From positions 2,412,501 to 2,476,500 of the forward strand of contig NZ_CP146232.1 of assembly GCF_037040815.1 (NCBI RefSeq): DNA of 64,000 nt. The letters are read 5' to 3'. The position numbers were made by a program, and so were the translations under genes. The notes below the pieces were generated by a model that saw nothing but the letters and a program-made list of their open reading frames with translations, searched no databases and was not told where the DNA came from. Below, one piece after another: positions 23,857 through 32,296 of this stretch (the first letter of the stretch is position 1; every line of letters begins with the position of its first letter). This stretch comes from Pararoseomonas sp. SCSIO 73927. GTDB lineage: Bacteria > Pseudomonadota > Alphaproteobacteria > Acetobacterales > Acetobacteraceae.

Positions 23857-24575
23857 GCCTGCCGCGACAGCCGGGACAGGCGCTCTGGGCGAGGATCGAG
23901 ACGCTGCTGGCGGAGGAGATCGGCACGGGCCAGATCGTGTCGGGTGATCGCCTCCCGACCGAGCCCGCCCTGATGCAGCGCTTCGGCGTGAGCCGGGCGA
24001 CGGTGCGGCAGGCGCTGGCCAGCCTGGAGCGCCGCGGCCTGATCCATGCGGAGCAGGGCCGCGGGACCTTCGTCGGCCCGCGCCGCCTCTCCTATGCCCT
24101 TTCGGAGCGGACCCGCTTCTCCCGCAACCTGATCGAGCAGGGCTTCGAGCCGAGCGGGAGGCTGCTGTTCGAGCGGGTCGTCCCGGCCGGTCCCGTCGTC
24201 GGCGATCGGCTGGCGATCCCGGAATGGCAGTCCGTCTCCCACCGCCACGGCATCGGCGAGGCGGACGGGGTCCCGATCGAGCTGGCCGACGTCTACGTGC
24301 CGCTCGACCGCTTCCCCGGCTGGGCCGAGGTGAAGGCACGGCACACGACCTACACGGCCGCCTTCGCGCATTACGGGGTGCGGGACTACCGGCGGCTGAG
24401 CACGCGGATCGAGGCGCGGATGCCGACCCAGGAGGAGGCGGCGCTGCTGGACCAGCCGCGGACCTCGCCGGTCTTCGTCATGACCCGCGTGGATGCCGAT
24501 CCCGACGGCCGCCCGATCCTCTACGGCCATGCCCTTTGGTGCGCGGACCGTGTGACCTTCGAGATCGGAGGGTAG
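23853..24575 (+). CDS. GntR family regulator with UTRA domain (HutC/PhnF-like)
   Basis: A 240-residue regulator starting at GTG 23853, overlapping the methyltransferase stop. The N-terminal winged helix is classical GntR (RLPTEPALMQRFGVSRATVR near residue 33, then GRGTFVG). From about residue 85 a UTRA effector domain follows, with FSRNLIEQG, RIEARMPTQEEAALL and the C-terminal YGHALWCADRVTFEI. The last segments resemble PhnF, the repressor of phosphonate use, but the neighbours give no support for phosphonate control. It probably represses its own operon. It converges on the DeoR-type gene with 42 bases between. Confidence 0.85.
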   Translation: MSLPRQPGQALWARIETLLAEEIGTGQIVSGDRLPTEPALMQRFGVSRATVRQALASLERRGLIHAEQGRGTFVGPRRLSYALSERTRFSRNLIEQGFEPSGRLLFERVVPAGPVVGDRLAIPEWQSVSHRHGIGEADGVPIELADVYVPLDRFPGWAEVKARHTTYTAAFAHYGVRDYRRLSTRIEARMPTQEEAALLDQPRTSPVFVMTRVDADPDGRPILYGHALWCADRVTFEIGG

Positions 24576-24576
24576 G

Positions 24577-24609
24577 GGGCCGGTCGTGACCCGGGTCGCG
24601 CCCCGGCCC
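24577..24609. terminator. candidate terminator between convergent regulator genes
   Basis: GGGCCGG at 24577-24583 pairs with CCGGCCC at 24603-24609, enclosing a further GACCCGGGTC palindrome. There is no T-run, so support is modest. Confidence 0.3.
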
Positions 24610-24617
24610 TCCCCGTT

Positions 24618-25382
24618 CTAGCCCGCCCGGATCACCCGCGCGCCCTCCTCGGCGTAGGGCGCGCAGGCGGCGGGGGGTGCGTCCGTCACCAGGGTCCAGC
24701 CGCCGGCCGCCGCGGCGGGCAGGGGCGCCCAGAAGGGCTGGCCGTGGCGGCCGAGCTTCGAGGCGTCGGCCAGCACCACCACCTCGCGCGCCTGCCGGAT
24801 CATCAGGGATTTCAGGGAGACCTGCTCCAGCGTCGCCTCGCACACGCCGCGGCCGGGCAGCACGCCGTCCGCGCTCATGAAGACGCGGTCGGCGGTGAGG
24901 TGGCGGAGCGCCTGCTCGGCCAGGGGGCCGACGGTGGACATGCTGATCGGGCGGACCGTGCCGGCCAGCACCACCAGCTCCATGCCGGGCGCATCGGCCA
25001 GCACGGGGATCAGGGGCAGGTTGGTGGTGACAACGCGCAGCGAGCGGCCGCGCAGGAGGCGCCCGAGCGCCTCCACGGTGGAACCGCCGTCGAGGATGAC
25101 CGTCTCGCCCTCCCCGATCAGGTCCAGCGCGGCCTCGGCGATGGCGGCCTTGGCGGCGCGGTGCTGGCCGGTGCGGGCGCGCAGGCTGGATTCAATGTGC
25201 GGGGCGGCGAGGATGGCGCCGCCATAGGTGCGCGCGACCGCCCGCTGCTCCGACAGGGCGTTGAGGTCGCGGCGGATGGTAGAGGCGGAGACGCCGAAGC
25301 GCGCCGCCAGGGCGTCCACATCCGTGTCGCCGGCGGCCAGGGCGGCCAGGATCTCGTCGTGGCGCGTTCGTCGGCGTCGCAT
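24618..25382 (-). CDS. DeoR/GlpR family transcriptional regulator
   Basis: A 254-residue DeoR-type repressor. The N-terminal helix-turn-helix is VDALAARFGVSASTIRRDLN near residue 22. The sugar-phosphate-binding domain carries the usual GETVILDGGSTVEALGRLL near residue 92, VVTTNLPLIPVLAD, ELVVLAGTV and a late ADASKLGRHG. Such regulators sense phosphorylated sugars. It lies downstream of and in the same direction as the acid-sugar kinase, PdxA-type dehydrogenase and permease genes, after a strong hairpin, so it is the probable regulator of that pathway. Confidence 0.9.
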   Translation of the reverse strand: MRRRRTRHDEILAALAAGDTDVDALAARFGVSASTIRRDLNALSEQRAVARTYGGAILAAPHIESSLRARTGQHRAAKAAIAEAALDLIGEGETVILDGGSTVEALGRLLRGRSLRVVTTNLPLIPVLADAPGMELVVLAGTVRPISMSTVGPLAEQALRHLTADRVFMSADGVLPGRGVCEATLEQVSLKSLMIRQAREVVVLADASKLGRHGQPFWAPLPAAAAGGWTLVTDAPPAACAPYAEEGARVIRAG

Positions 25383-25400
25383 GGCCGGATTCTAGGTGAG

Positions 25401-25432
25401 GTGCAGGCCGGGGGCGATCCCCCGGCCTGCAC
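25401..25432 (-). terminator. strong hairpin between pdxA-type gene and deoR-type gene
   Basis: GTGCAGGCCGGGGG at 25401-25414, loop CGAT, and its perfect complement at 25419-25432 give a 14-bp stem in a 59-base gap. There is no T-tract, so it may terminate, attenuate or stabilise the end of the upstream operon mRNA while reducing regulator expression. Confidence 0.55.
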
Positions 25433-25441
25433 GGTTATCGT

Positions 25442-26455
25442 TCAGGCCGCCTGCATCACCCGCTTCGGGGCGAGGCCCACCGCCTGCTTCAGCGCTTCCA
25501 CCAGCGATCCCTCGTCGGCGATGCCCTTGCCGGCGATGTCGAAGGCGGTGCCGTGGTCCACGCTGGTGCGGACCACGGGCAGGCCGATGGTGATGTTCAC
25601 GCCGGCCTCCAGGCCCATCACCTTCACCGGGCCGTGGCCCTGGTCGTGGTACATGGCCACCACGAGGTCGAAGTCGCCGCGGGCGGCGCGGAAGAACAGC
25701 GTGTCGGCGGGCAGCGGGCCGTCCACGGCCCAGCCATTGGCCTGGCACTTCCTGATGGCGGGGATGATCTTCTCCTCCTCCTCGCCCTGGCCGAACAGGC
25801 CGTTCTCGCCCGCGTGGGGGTTGATGGCGCAGACGCCGATGCGGGGCTGCTCAATGCCCGCTTTCACCAGCGTCGCGCGGCCGCGCTCGATCACGCGGAA
25901 CACCAGGCCGGGCTCGATCTTCTTGATCGCGTCGATCAGGCCGATATGCGTGGTGACGTGGATGACGCGCAGCTTCGGCGCCACCAGCATCATCGAGACC
26001 TCCGGCGTGCCGGTGAGGTGCGCCAGCATCTCCGTGTGGCCGGGGTACTTGTGGCCGGCGGCGTGCAGCGCCTCCTTGGAGAGCGGGGCGGTGCAGATGG
26101 CATCGGCCTCACCGGCCTCCACCAGCCGCGTCGCGCGCTCGATGTAGCGGAAGGCGCCCTCGCCGGAGAGGGCGGAGAGCTGGCCGAAGGGATGGCCGGC
26201 GGGGATGATGCCGAGGTCGATCACGTCCACCGTGCCGCGCTGATACCCCGCGCCGGCGGGGGTCTGCAGGGCGTTCACCTGCAGGCCGGTCTTCGTGACG
26301 GCATCGGCCTCGCGCAGGCGCGTCGCGTCGCCCACCACGAAGGGGCGGCACATCGCGTAGACGTCCTCCCGCGCCAGGGCCTTCATGATGATCTCCGGGC
26401 CGATGCCGGAGGCGTCGCCCATGGTGATGGCGATGATCGGGCGGGTATCAGTCAT
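25442..26455 (-). CDS. pdxA2: 4-hydroxythreonine-4-phosphate dehydrogenase family protein (PdxA2-type)
   Basis: A 337-residue PdxA-family dehydrogenase. It begins IIAITMGDASGIGPEI. Divalent-metal histidines are visible in YPGHTEMLAHLTG near residue 136, INPHAGENGLFG near residue 209 and MYHDQGHGPVKVMG near residue 265. Because it is coupled to a DUF1537-type kinase and an acid-sugar permease, it more likely oxidises a phosphorylated four-carbon acid (the D-threonate/PdxA2 type) to a keto acid that decarboxylates than serves vitamin B6 synthesis. Its ATG overlaps the kinase stop by one base (TGATG). Confidence 0.87.
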   Translation of the reverse strand: MTDTRPIIAITMGDASGIGPEIIMKALAREDVYAMCRPFVVGDATRLREADAVTKTGLQVNALQTPAGAGYQRGTVDVIDLGIIPAGHPFGQLSALSGEGAFRYIERATRLVEAGEADAICTAPLSKEALHAAGHKYPGHTEMLAHLTGTPEVSMMLVAPKLRVIHVTTHIGLIDAIKKIEPGLVFRVIERGRATLVKAGIEQPRIGVCAINPHAGENGLFGQGEEEEKIIPAIRKCQANGWAVDGPLPADTLFFRAARGDFDLVVAMYHDQGHGPVKVMGLEAGVNITIGLPVVRTSVDHGTAFDIAGKGIADEGSLVEALKQAVGLAPKRVMQAA

Positions 26456-27699
26456 CACGCGGTCTCCCGGGAAAGATTGTGCAGCCGGGACAGGCTGCGG
26501 AGGATGGTGCCGTCGTCGCCGAAGGCGCCGGCCTTCGTCATGACGGGGATCTGGATGGCGCCCTGGGTAACGCCGAGGGGCACGCCGGCCTCGACCTCCT
26601 CCACCAGGCGGATGCCGTGGACGCCGAGATGGCTCAACAGGGCGCAGGCCGTTTCCCCGCCCGTGGCAAACAGGGCGCCCATGCGGCGGCCAGCGGGTTC
26701 CAGCAGGACCCCCAGCGCGGCGGCGAGGGCGGCGCCCCCGGAGAGGTCGGCGGCGGAGGCGTCGGTGATCAGCACAAGCGTGTCGTGGCCGGCGGCGAGC
26801 GAATCCGCGATCGCGCCCGCCATGGGCGCCCAGCCCGCATCGGCGGGGCCGGCGCGCAGCAGGCCGACCGGCACCTCGATGAGGACGGCGGCATCCTCGG
26901 CGACGAGGCGGGCGGCGGCGCCGCGGGACGCCTCCGCAATGCTGCCGACGACGACGAGCACGCCGTTCCGCACGGCCGGCGGCGCGGCGGGCGCGGCGCC
27001 CGTCTCCGGCAGGGCGGCGGCGAGGGCGGCGGCGATGCCGCCGGAGCCGACCCAGAAGACGTCGCCGACCATCGGCAGGCTGGCGCGGGCGAGGCTGTCG
27101 AGGTCGCCGGCCGCGGTGGCGTCGCAGACCACGGCCTCGACGCCCGTGGCCAGGGCGTCCCGCAGGGCGGCCGTGAGGGCCGCCCCGTCGCGGATCGTCC
27201 CCAGCGGCAGGTGACAGTTGGAGAGGCCGACGGAGTCCAGCACGGACGGCAGGTGCGCGCTCTCGTAGCTGTGGTCGCGCGCCCAGAGGGGGGTGGTCTC
27301 CAGCGGGGCGCCGTTCAGGTGGACGCGCCCGGCCTCGGTGGTGCGGCCGGTGGCGGGGAAGGCGGGGGCGACGATCGCCATCGCGGGGCGACCGGCTTCG
27401 CGCAAGGCATGGATGGTGGCGGCCAGTTCCGCGGCGGGCTGGCCGCGGAGGGTGGAGTCGATCTTCTTGATCAGGCCGGTGCCCGGGGCGTGGCGGGCGC
27501 GCAGCAGCGCGGCGTGGCGTGCGGCGGCGTCCTCCGGGGCCAGGCGGCGGCTGTCGGCGTCGATCGCCAGGACCTCGGCGGTCCCGCCCTCCGCGCTGTG
27601 CCAGCCGACGCTCGCCTCCAGCCCGCGGCGGGCGAAGGCGATGCCGCAATCGGCGGCGCCGGTCAGGTCATCCGCCAGGATGAGCCAGCGGCGGGTCAC
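26455..27699 (-). CDS. four-carbon acid sugar kinase family protein (DUF1537)
   Basis: A 414-residue kinase of the family formerly DUF1537, which phosphorylates four-carbon acid sugars such as D-threonate, erythronate or 3-oxo-tetronate with ATP. The N-terminal domain starts [19 protein letters not shown] with the catalytic Asp pair, and KKIDSTLRG near residue 80 is the other hallmark. The C-terminal nucleotide-binding half shows [15 protein letters not shown] and [14 protein letters not shown] near residue 345. It starts at GTG 27699, overlapping the permease stop by four bases, and ends overlapping the pdxA2-type start. The exact stereochemistry of the substrate is not readable. Confidence 0.88.
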   Translation of the reverse strand: MTRRWLILADDLTGAADCGIAFARRGLEASVGWHSAEGGTAEVLAIDADSRRLAPEDAAARHAALLRARHAPGTGLIKKIDSTLRGQPAAELAATIHALREAGRPAMAIVAPAFPATGRTTEAGRVHLNGAPLETTPLWARDHSYESAHLPSVLDSVGLSNCHLPLGTIRDGAALTAALRDALATGVEAVVCDATAAGDLDSLARASLPMVGDVFWVGSGGIAAALAAALPETGAAPAAPPAVRNGVLVVVGSIAEASRGAAARLVAEDAAVLIEVPVGLLRAGPADAGWAPMAGAIADSLAAGHDTLVLITDASAADLSGGAALAAALGVLLEPAGRRMGALFATGGETACALLSHLGVHGIRLVEEVEAGVPLGVTQGAIQIPVMTKAGAFGDDGTILRSLSRLHNLSRETA

Positions 27700-28709
27700 G
27701 CCCTCCGCCCTTCGGCCCCGGTACCCTGAGCCATGGCGTCCTCCGCCGCGGCGTCCCGGCCCGGTCCCACCCGGCGGGCGACCCAGGCCGTGAGCGGCGG
27801 CACGAGGATGGCGGTGACGATGACGCAGGCGGAGACGAGGATGGTGGCCGCCGGCGCCGCCTCGGCATAGGCGGGGTTGTTGGCCGCGACGATGGCGGGC
27901 ACCGCCGCCGCGTTGCCGGCGGTGGAGGCCGCGGCGACGCCCGCGACCCCGTTCCCGCCGATGGCGCGGTCCGCGAGGAAGAGGGCGAGGCCGGTGATCA
28001 CGACCACCGCGACGCCGAGGCCGAGGCCGAGGATCCCGGCCTGCCACACCTTCGTCAGGTCCAGCCCGGCGCCGAGCGCGAAGGCGAAGAAGGGGATCAT
28101 CACGGGGATGGCGCGGCTGAGGAAGTCCCGCATCTCGCGGTCCAGGTTGCCGATGATCATGCCGACGAGGAGGGGCAGGATGGCGCCCACCAGCACCGGC
28201 CACTCAAAGGCCGAGAGCCCGGCAACGCCGAGGGTGACCATGGTGAGGAAGGGGCCGGATTCCAGCGTCATCACGGTGTAGGCGCCGACGTCGCGCGGCT
28301 GGCCGTACTGGCCCATCAGCGCCATGTAGAGGCCGCCATTGGTGTCGTTCATCGCGGCGACGATGGCGAGGGTGGAGAGGCCGGCGAAGATGCCGGCGGA
28401 CACCGGGGCCTCGCCGAGGAACTGGCCGACGATGATGCCGAGCAGGGCGGCGATGCCGACCTTCGTGGCCAGCAGCGTGCCACCCTTCTTCAGGATATAG
28501 GGGGTGGCCTTGAAGTCGATGCTGGCGCCCATGCAGACGTAGAACACCGCCAGGATCGGCAGGGACCCGGTGAAGAGCGCGCCGGTGAAGGAGCCGAAGA
28601 ACTTCGGCGTGGCCGGGAAAAGGGTGGCGATGATCGCGCCGAGGGCGAGGGGCACGACCATCATGCCGCCGGGCACGCTCTCGATGGCGCGCTTGATGGG
28701 AATCTGCAT
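27696..28709 (-). CDS. kdgT: 2-keto-3-deoxygluconate permease family transporter
   Basis: A 337-residue integral-membrane transporter matching KdgT. The start ATG 28709 has GGAGAACG upstream and gives the family start [19 protein letters not shown]. About ten hydrophobic segments follow, with conserved [15 protein letters not shown] ([16 protein letters not shown]) and [12 protein letters not shown] regions. The classical member imports 2-keto-3-deoxygluconate with protons. Here the coupled kinase and dehydrogenase suggest a related acid sugar of four carbons, so specificity may differ. It is the first gene of the operon; the upstream region has candidate operator repeats. Confidence 0.88.
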   Translation of the reverse strand: MQIPIKRAIESVPGGMMVVPLALGAIIATLFPATPKFFGSFTGALFTGSLPILAVFYVCMGASIDFKATPYILKKGGTLLATKVGIAALLGIIVGQFLGEAPVSAGIFAGLSTLAIVAAMNDTNGGLYMALMGQYGQPRDVGAYTVMTLESGPFLTMVTLGVAGLSAFEWPVLVGAILPLLVGMIIGNLDREMRDFLSRAIPVMIPFFAFALGAGLDLTKVWQAGILGLGLGVAVVVITGLALFLADRAIGGNGVAGVAAASTAGNAAAVPAIVAANNPAYAEAAPAATILVSACVIVTAILVPPLTAWVARRVGPGRDAAAEDAMAQGTGAEGRRA

Positions 28710-29090
28710 GGGCGTTCTCCGATGGCGCCCGAGGCGGGGCGACCGGCTGCATGGGAGGCGGGATCGGTGGGGCTGATGTCGCGTCCGGCAGGGCGAAGTC
28801 AATGCATTTATGCGCGAAACGCGCAAAAATGCGGGAAGGTGGGCAAGCTGGCCTTCTTCGCAGTTGCGGCATGAGAACCGGGCCGGAAACCACACGAAGT
28901 CACGGCTCCGCACGGGGATGATCGGAGCGCGAAGTTGGCTCTCGACATTTCTGCTCGGTACGCGCAAAAGGCCCGCGCAATTTGATCATGTAGAGGACTA
29001 GCGGGGGCGGCATCTTTCGCCACCCCGGTTGGGAGGAGCATCGCCCCGCGCGCTGCCGCCTCTCGGTCCCCAAGGACGGAGCCGACCGAC
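28710..29090. promoter_or_regulatory. 381-base divergent promoter region with repeated CGCGCAA elements
   Basis: No gene is supported here. TGCGCG-AAA-CGCGCA at 28811-28825 is a perfect inverted repeat with 6-bp arms. CGCGCAA occurs three times, at 28820-28826, 28961-28967 and 28974-28980. These are good candidates for operators of the DeoR-type regulator acting on both the permease operon and the divergent dehydrogenase gene. The region is clearly AT-richer than its surroundings. Confidence 0.5.
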
Positions 29091-30548
29091 ATGATGAGCC
29101 TCGCCCTTCCCGACGCCACCGCCGATGCCGCGCTGCTGGAGGCCCTGGCGGCGATCGTCGGCCGCCAGCACGTCGTCGCGCCCGACGAGGACCAGGAACC
29201 CTACGTTGTGGACTGGCGCGGGCGCTATCACGGGCGCGCCGCCGCGGTAGTGAAGCCGGCCGATACTGCGGGGGTGGCGGCCGTCGTGCGCCTCTGCGCT
29301 GAGCGGGGCGTGACCGTGGTGCCGCAGGGCGGGAACACCGGCATGTGCGGCGCGGCCACCCCGGACGCCTCGGGACAGGCGGTGGTGCTGCGGCTGGACC
29401 GGCTGAACCGCGTGCGCGCCGTCTCCGCGCTGGCGAACTCCATCACGGTGGAGGCGGGCTGCATCCTGCAGGTGATCCAGGAGGAGGCGGCGAAGGTGGA
29501 CCGCCTCTTCCCGCTCTCCCTCGGGGCGGAGGGAAGCTGCCAGATCGGCGGCAACATCGCGACCAATGCCGGCGGCACGGCCGTGCTGCGCTACGGCAAC
29601 ACGCGGGAGCTGGTGCTGGGGCTGGAGGTGGTGCTGCCGGACGGCACGGTGCTGGATCGCCTCCACGCGCTGCGGAAGAACTCCTCCGGCTACGATCTGA
29701 AGCAGCTTTTCATCGGGGCGGAGGGGACGCTCGGCATCGTCACGGCCGCTTCCCTGAAGCTGTTCCCGTGCCCGCGCGTCTCCGCGCTGGCGATGGTGGC
29801 GCTGCCGGAGATCGAGGCGGTGCTGACGCTGATGGGGCGGCTGCGCGGCGCCGTGGGCGACCGGCTGGCGAGCCTGGAGGCGATGTCGCGCGGGCAGATC
29901 GAGGTGATCGCGGAGCACGTGCCGGACGTGGCGATCCCCTTCGCGCTGGAGGCGCCCTGGTACCTGCTGATCGAGCTGACGGACACGCTGGCCGCGACCG
30001 ACCTCCGCACCCCGCTGGAGGAGGTGCTCGGCGCCGCCTTCGAGGAAGGGCTGGTGACCGATGCCGTGATCGCGGAGAGCGGGGCGCAGGCCGAGGCGCT
30101 GTGGAAGATCCGCCACTCCGTCTCCGAGGGCAGCAAGCGCGCGGGCTACGTGGTGAGCCATGACAGCGTGGTGCCGCTGGAGAACCAGGCGCTCTTCGCG
30201 CGCAACGTGGAGCGGCGCATTGCCGAGGTGGCGCCGGAGGCGCGCATCGTGATGCACGGCCATATCGGCGACGGGAACATTCACGTCCTCGCCATCCTGA
30301 ACCCGCAGCAGTACCCGGATGCCGCGGCCGCCGCGCCGATGGTCGCGAAGATCAACGCGGTGGTGGACGACGAGACCGCGGCCCTGGGTGGCGTGATCAG
30401 CGCCGAGCACGGCATCGGCATCAGCAACCGCGGCCGCCTTGGCCGCGTGACGAACCCGGCCGAGATCGCGCTGATGCGCCGCGTGAAGGCGCTGCTGGAC
30501 CCTGCCGGGCTGATGAACCCCGGCAAGGTCCTGCCGCCCGAGGCCTGA
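29091..30548 (+). CDS. FAD-linked 2-hydroxyacid dehydrogenase (GlcD / D-lactate dehydrogenase type)
   Basis: A 485-residue flavoprotein of the FAD-binding oxidase/GlcD family. The FAD domain has VPQGGNTGMCGAATPD near residue 83, SLGAEGSCQIGGNIATNAGG near residue 143 and FIGAEGTLGIVTAA near residue 206. The C-terminal cap has VMHGHIGDGNIHVL near residue 386 with metal-ligand histidines, and SAEHGIG near residue 437. It should oxidise a D-2-hydroxy acid and pass electrons to quinone or an electron-transfer protein. It is divergent from the acid-sugar operon, and the shared control region suggests it handles a related hydroxy acid. ATG 29094 is an alternative start. Confidence 0.88.
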   Translation: MMSLALPDATADAALLEALAAIVGRQHVVAPDEDQEPYVVDWRGRYHGRAAAVVKPADTAGVAAVVRLCAERGVTVVPQGGNTGMCGAATPDASGQAVVLRLDRLNRVRAVSALANSITVEAGCILQVIQEEAAKVDRLFPLSLGAEGSCQIGGNIATNAGGTAVLRYGNTRELVLGLEVVLPDGTVLDRLHALRKNSSGYDLKQLFIGAEGTLGIVTAASLKLFPCPRVSALAMVALPEIEAVLTLMGRLRGAVGDRLASLEAMSRGQIEVIAEHVPDVAIPFALEAPWYLLIELTDTLAATDLRTPLEEVLGAAFEEGLVTDAVIAESGAQAEALWKIRHSVSEGSKRAGYVVSHDSVVPLENQALFARNVERRIAEVAPEARIVMHGHIGDGNIHVLAILNPQQYPDAAAAAPMVAKINAVVDDETAALGGVISAEHGIGISNRGRLGRVTNPAEIALMRRVKALLDPAGLMNPGKVLPPEA

Positions 30549-30583
30549 ACACCTTTCCCGCAGATTCCCAAAGAGGAAACGCC

Positions 30584-31570
30584 GTGAACCGCCGCACCCT
30601 GCTCGGAACCGCCTTCGGCTCCGCCCTGCTTCCCTCCCTTGCCCGTGCCCAAGGGGGCAACTCTGGCGGCAACTGGCCGACGCGGCCGATCCGCATGGTC
30701 GTGCCCTATCCGCCGGGCGGCGCGACGGACGTGATCGCGCGCGTCTATGCCGACCATATGAGCCAGACGCTGGGCCAGCCCGTGGTGATCGAGAACCGCC
30801 CGGGCGCCAGCGGCAACATCGGCACCGACGCGGTGGCGAAGGCGAACGACAACCACACGATCGGCTGCGTCACTGTCTCCAACTTCTCGATCAACCAGTA
30901 CCTCTACAAGAACGTCCCCTACGACATCGAGCGCGACCTGAAGCCTGTCGCGCTGGGCTGGGAGTTCCCGAATATCGCCGTGGTGGCGCCGGGCAAGGTG
31001 CAGGCGAAGACCCTGCAGGAGTTCATCACCTGGGCGAAGGCCAAGCGCGGCGGCATCACCTACGGCTCCACTGGCGTCGGCACCACCACGCACCTCTCCT
31101 CCGCCATGCTGTTCTCCCGGCTGGGGATTGAGGCGGTGCACGTGCCCTACCGCGGCGCAGCGCAGATCCAGCCGGCGCTGCTGAGCGGCGACATCGACTT
31201 CGCGATCGACGGCGTGGCCTCCTACCAGGCGCTCGTCGAGGCCGGGCAGATCCGCGCGCTGGCGGTGACGAGCGCGGAGCGCTGGCCCACCGTGCCCTCC
31301 GTTCCGACCATGGCGGAATCCGGCGTGAACGACTTCGTCGTGACGGTGTGGGGCGGCTTCGTGGTCCCGGCCTCCACGCCGGACGCGGTGGTGGAACGGA
31401 TCAACGCCGCGCTGAAGGCGACGGTGGACGACGCCACCCAGCGGGAGCGCTTCGCCCGCGTCGGCGCCAAGCCGATCTGGACGACGGCGGCCGACGCCGC
31501 GGCGCGCGCGGCGCGGGAGCGGCCGATGTGGCGGGAGACGATCGAGAAGTCCGGGGCGCAGGCGGACTGA
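30584..31570 (+). CDS. Bug family tripartite tricarboxylate transporter substrate-binding protein
   Basis: A 328-residue Bug protein starting at GTG 30584 behind a clear AAGAGGAAA ribosome site. A twin-arginine export signal (NRRTLLGTAFGSALLPSLARA) is followed by the family strand IRMVVPYPPGGATDVIARV, the loop VVIENRPGASGNIGTDAVA near residue 66 and VHVPYRGAAQIQPALLSGDI near residue 186. It lies 35 bases after the FAD-linked dehydrogenase and is probably co-transcribed. The ligand is likely to be the acid oxidised by that enzyme or used in the divergent operon. No tctA or tctB permease genes are in the window. Confidence 0.9.
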   Translation: MNRRTLLGTAFGSALLPSLARAQGGNSGGNWPTRPIRMVVPYPPGGATDVIARVYADHMSQTLGQPVVIENRPGASGNIGTDAVAKANDNHTIGCVTVSNFSINQYLYKNVPYDIERDLKPVALGWEFPNIAVVAPGKVQAKTLQEFITWAKAKRGGITYGSTGVGTTTHLSSAMLFSRLGIEAVHVPYRGAAQIQPALLSGDIDFAIDGVASYQALVEAGQIRALAVTSAERWPTVPSVPTMAESGVNDFVVTVWGGFVVPASTPDAVVERINAALKATVDDATQRERFARVGAKPIWTTAADAAARAARERPMWRETIEKSGAQAD

Positions 31571-31587
31571 CCCTTCGTTTTCGGTCC

Positions 31588-31826
31588 GTGGCCAGGGAGA
31601 GGAAGAAGGAATTCTTCCTCTCCCCGGACCCCTCTCCATCATCTTCTTCTCGGCTTTGGAGTCATTCGGCTGGCGGTACGCCTCGGGTCGACGACCCGAG
31701 GCGACTGTAAGGGCAGGATAGACCCGGTTGCGCAGAGATCCCGCATCAGGACGGCGCGGCGGCAGCCAGATGGGGATCCAAGGGCCTCAGGCCCTTGGCG
31801 GGGGTCCAGGGGGCGGAGCCCTCTGG
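31588..31826 (+). repeat. composite four-hairpin intergenic repeat, copy 3
   Basis: H1 is 31595-31624, stem GGGAGAGGAAGAA with a GGAA loop. H2 is 31680-31702, GCCTCGGGTC paired with GACCCGAGGC. H3 is 31778-31798, CCAAGGGCC with a TCA loop. H4 is 31806-31826, CCAGGGGGC with a GGA loop and one G-T pair. H2 here has GGGTC/GACCC where copy 2 has GGCTC/GAGCC, a paired change. It lies between the Bug gene and the downstream same-strand regulator gene, so it could form part of either transcript. Confidence 0.87.
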
Positions 31827-31867
31827 TGCTGTTGTCCCCAGCCGCCACGCGTGATGGGATCGTGCCT

Positions 31868-32242
31868 ATGCCCCGCGCCAGGACCGTTCCGGAGAGGAGT
31901 GACGAGCCGCGGCTGAACCTGCGGCTTGACCTTGGCGGCGGCCTGCGGGTCGGGCCGGGCAAGGTGCGGCTGCTGGAGGAGATCGGGCGCGCCGGCTCCA
32001 TCTCGGCGGCCGGGAGGGCGCTGGGCATGTCCTATCGCCGGGCCTGGGAACTGGTGGAGGCGCTGAACCGCGGCTTCGGCGCGCCCGTGGCGGAGACGGC
32101 GGCGGGCGGTGCGGGCGGGGGCGGGGCGAGGCTGACGGCGCTGGGGGATGAGGTGGTGCGGACCTACCGCGCCATCGAGGCGGAGGCGAACGCGGCCGCC
32201 GCCGCGCGCCTGGCGGCGCTGGCGGGGCGCGGGGTAGGCTGA
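31868..32242 (+). CDS. ModE-like winged helix-turn-helix DNA-binding protein
   Basis: A 124-residue protein resembling the N-terminal DNA-binding domain of ModE. LNLRLDLGGGLRVGPGKVRL leads into LLEEIGRAGSISAAGRALGM and SYRRAWELVEALN, the classical recognition region, followed by the wing GARLTALGDEVVRTYRAIE. No molybdate-binding domain follows, so it is the short stand-alone type. No modABC genes are nearby; a MOSC protein is 9 kb away. The start ATG 31868 was chosen because an earlier in-frame GTG at 31826 is the last base position of the repeat element. Molybdenum-linked regulation is plausible but unproven. Confidence 0.8.
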   Translation: MPRARTVPERSDEPRLNLRLDLGGGLRVGPGKVRLLEEIGRAGSISAAGRALGMSYRRAWELVEALNRGFGAPVAETAAGGAGGGGARLTALGDEVVRTYRAIEAEANAAAAARLAALAGRGVG

Positions 32243-32296
32243 TCCGCGGTTGTTTCCGGGGTTGTTTCCGGGGCCTCGGCTTTCGATCTGCGGACC

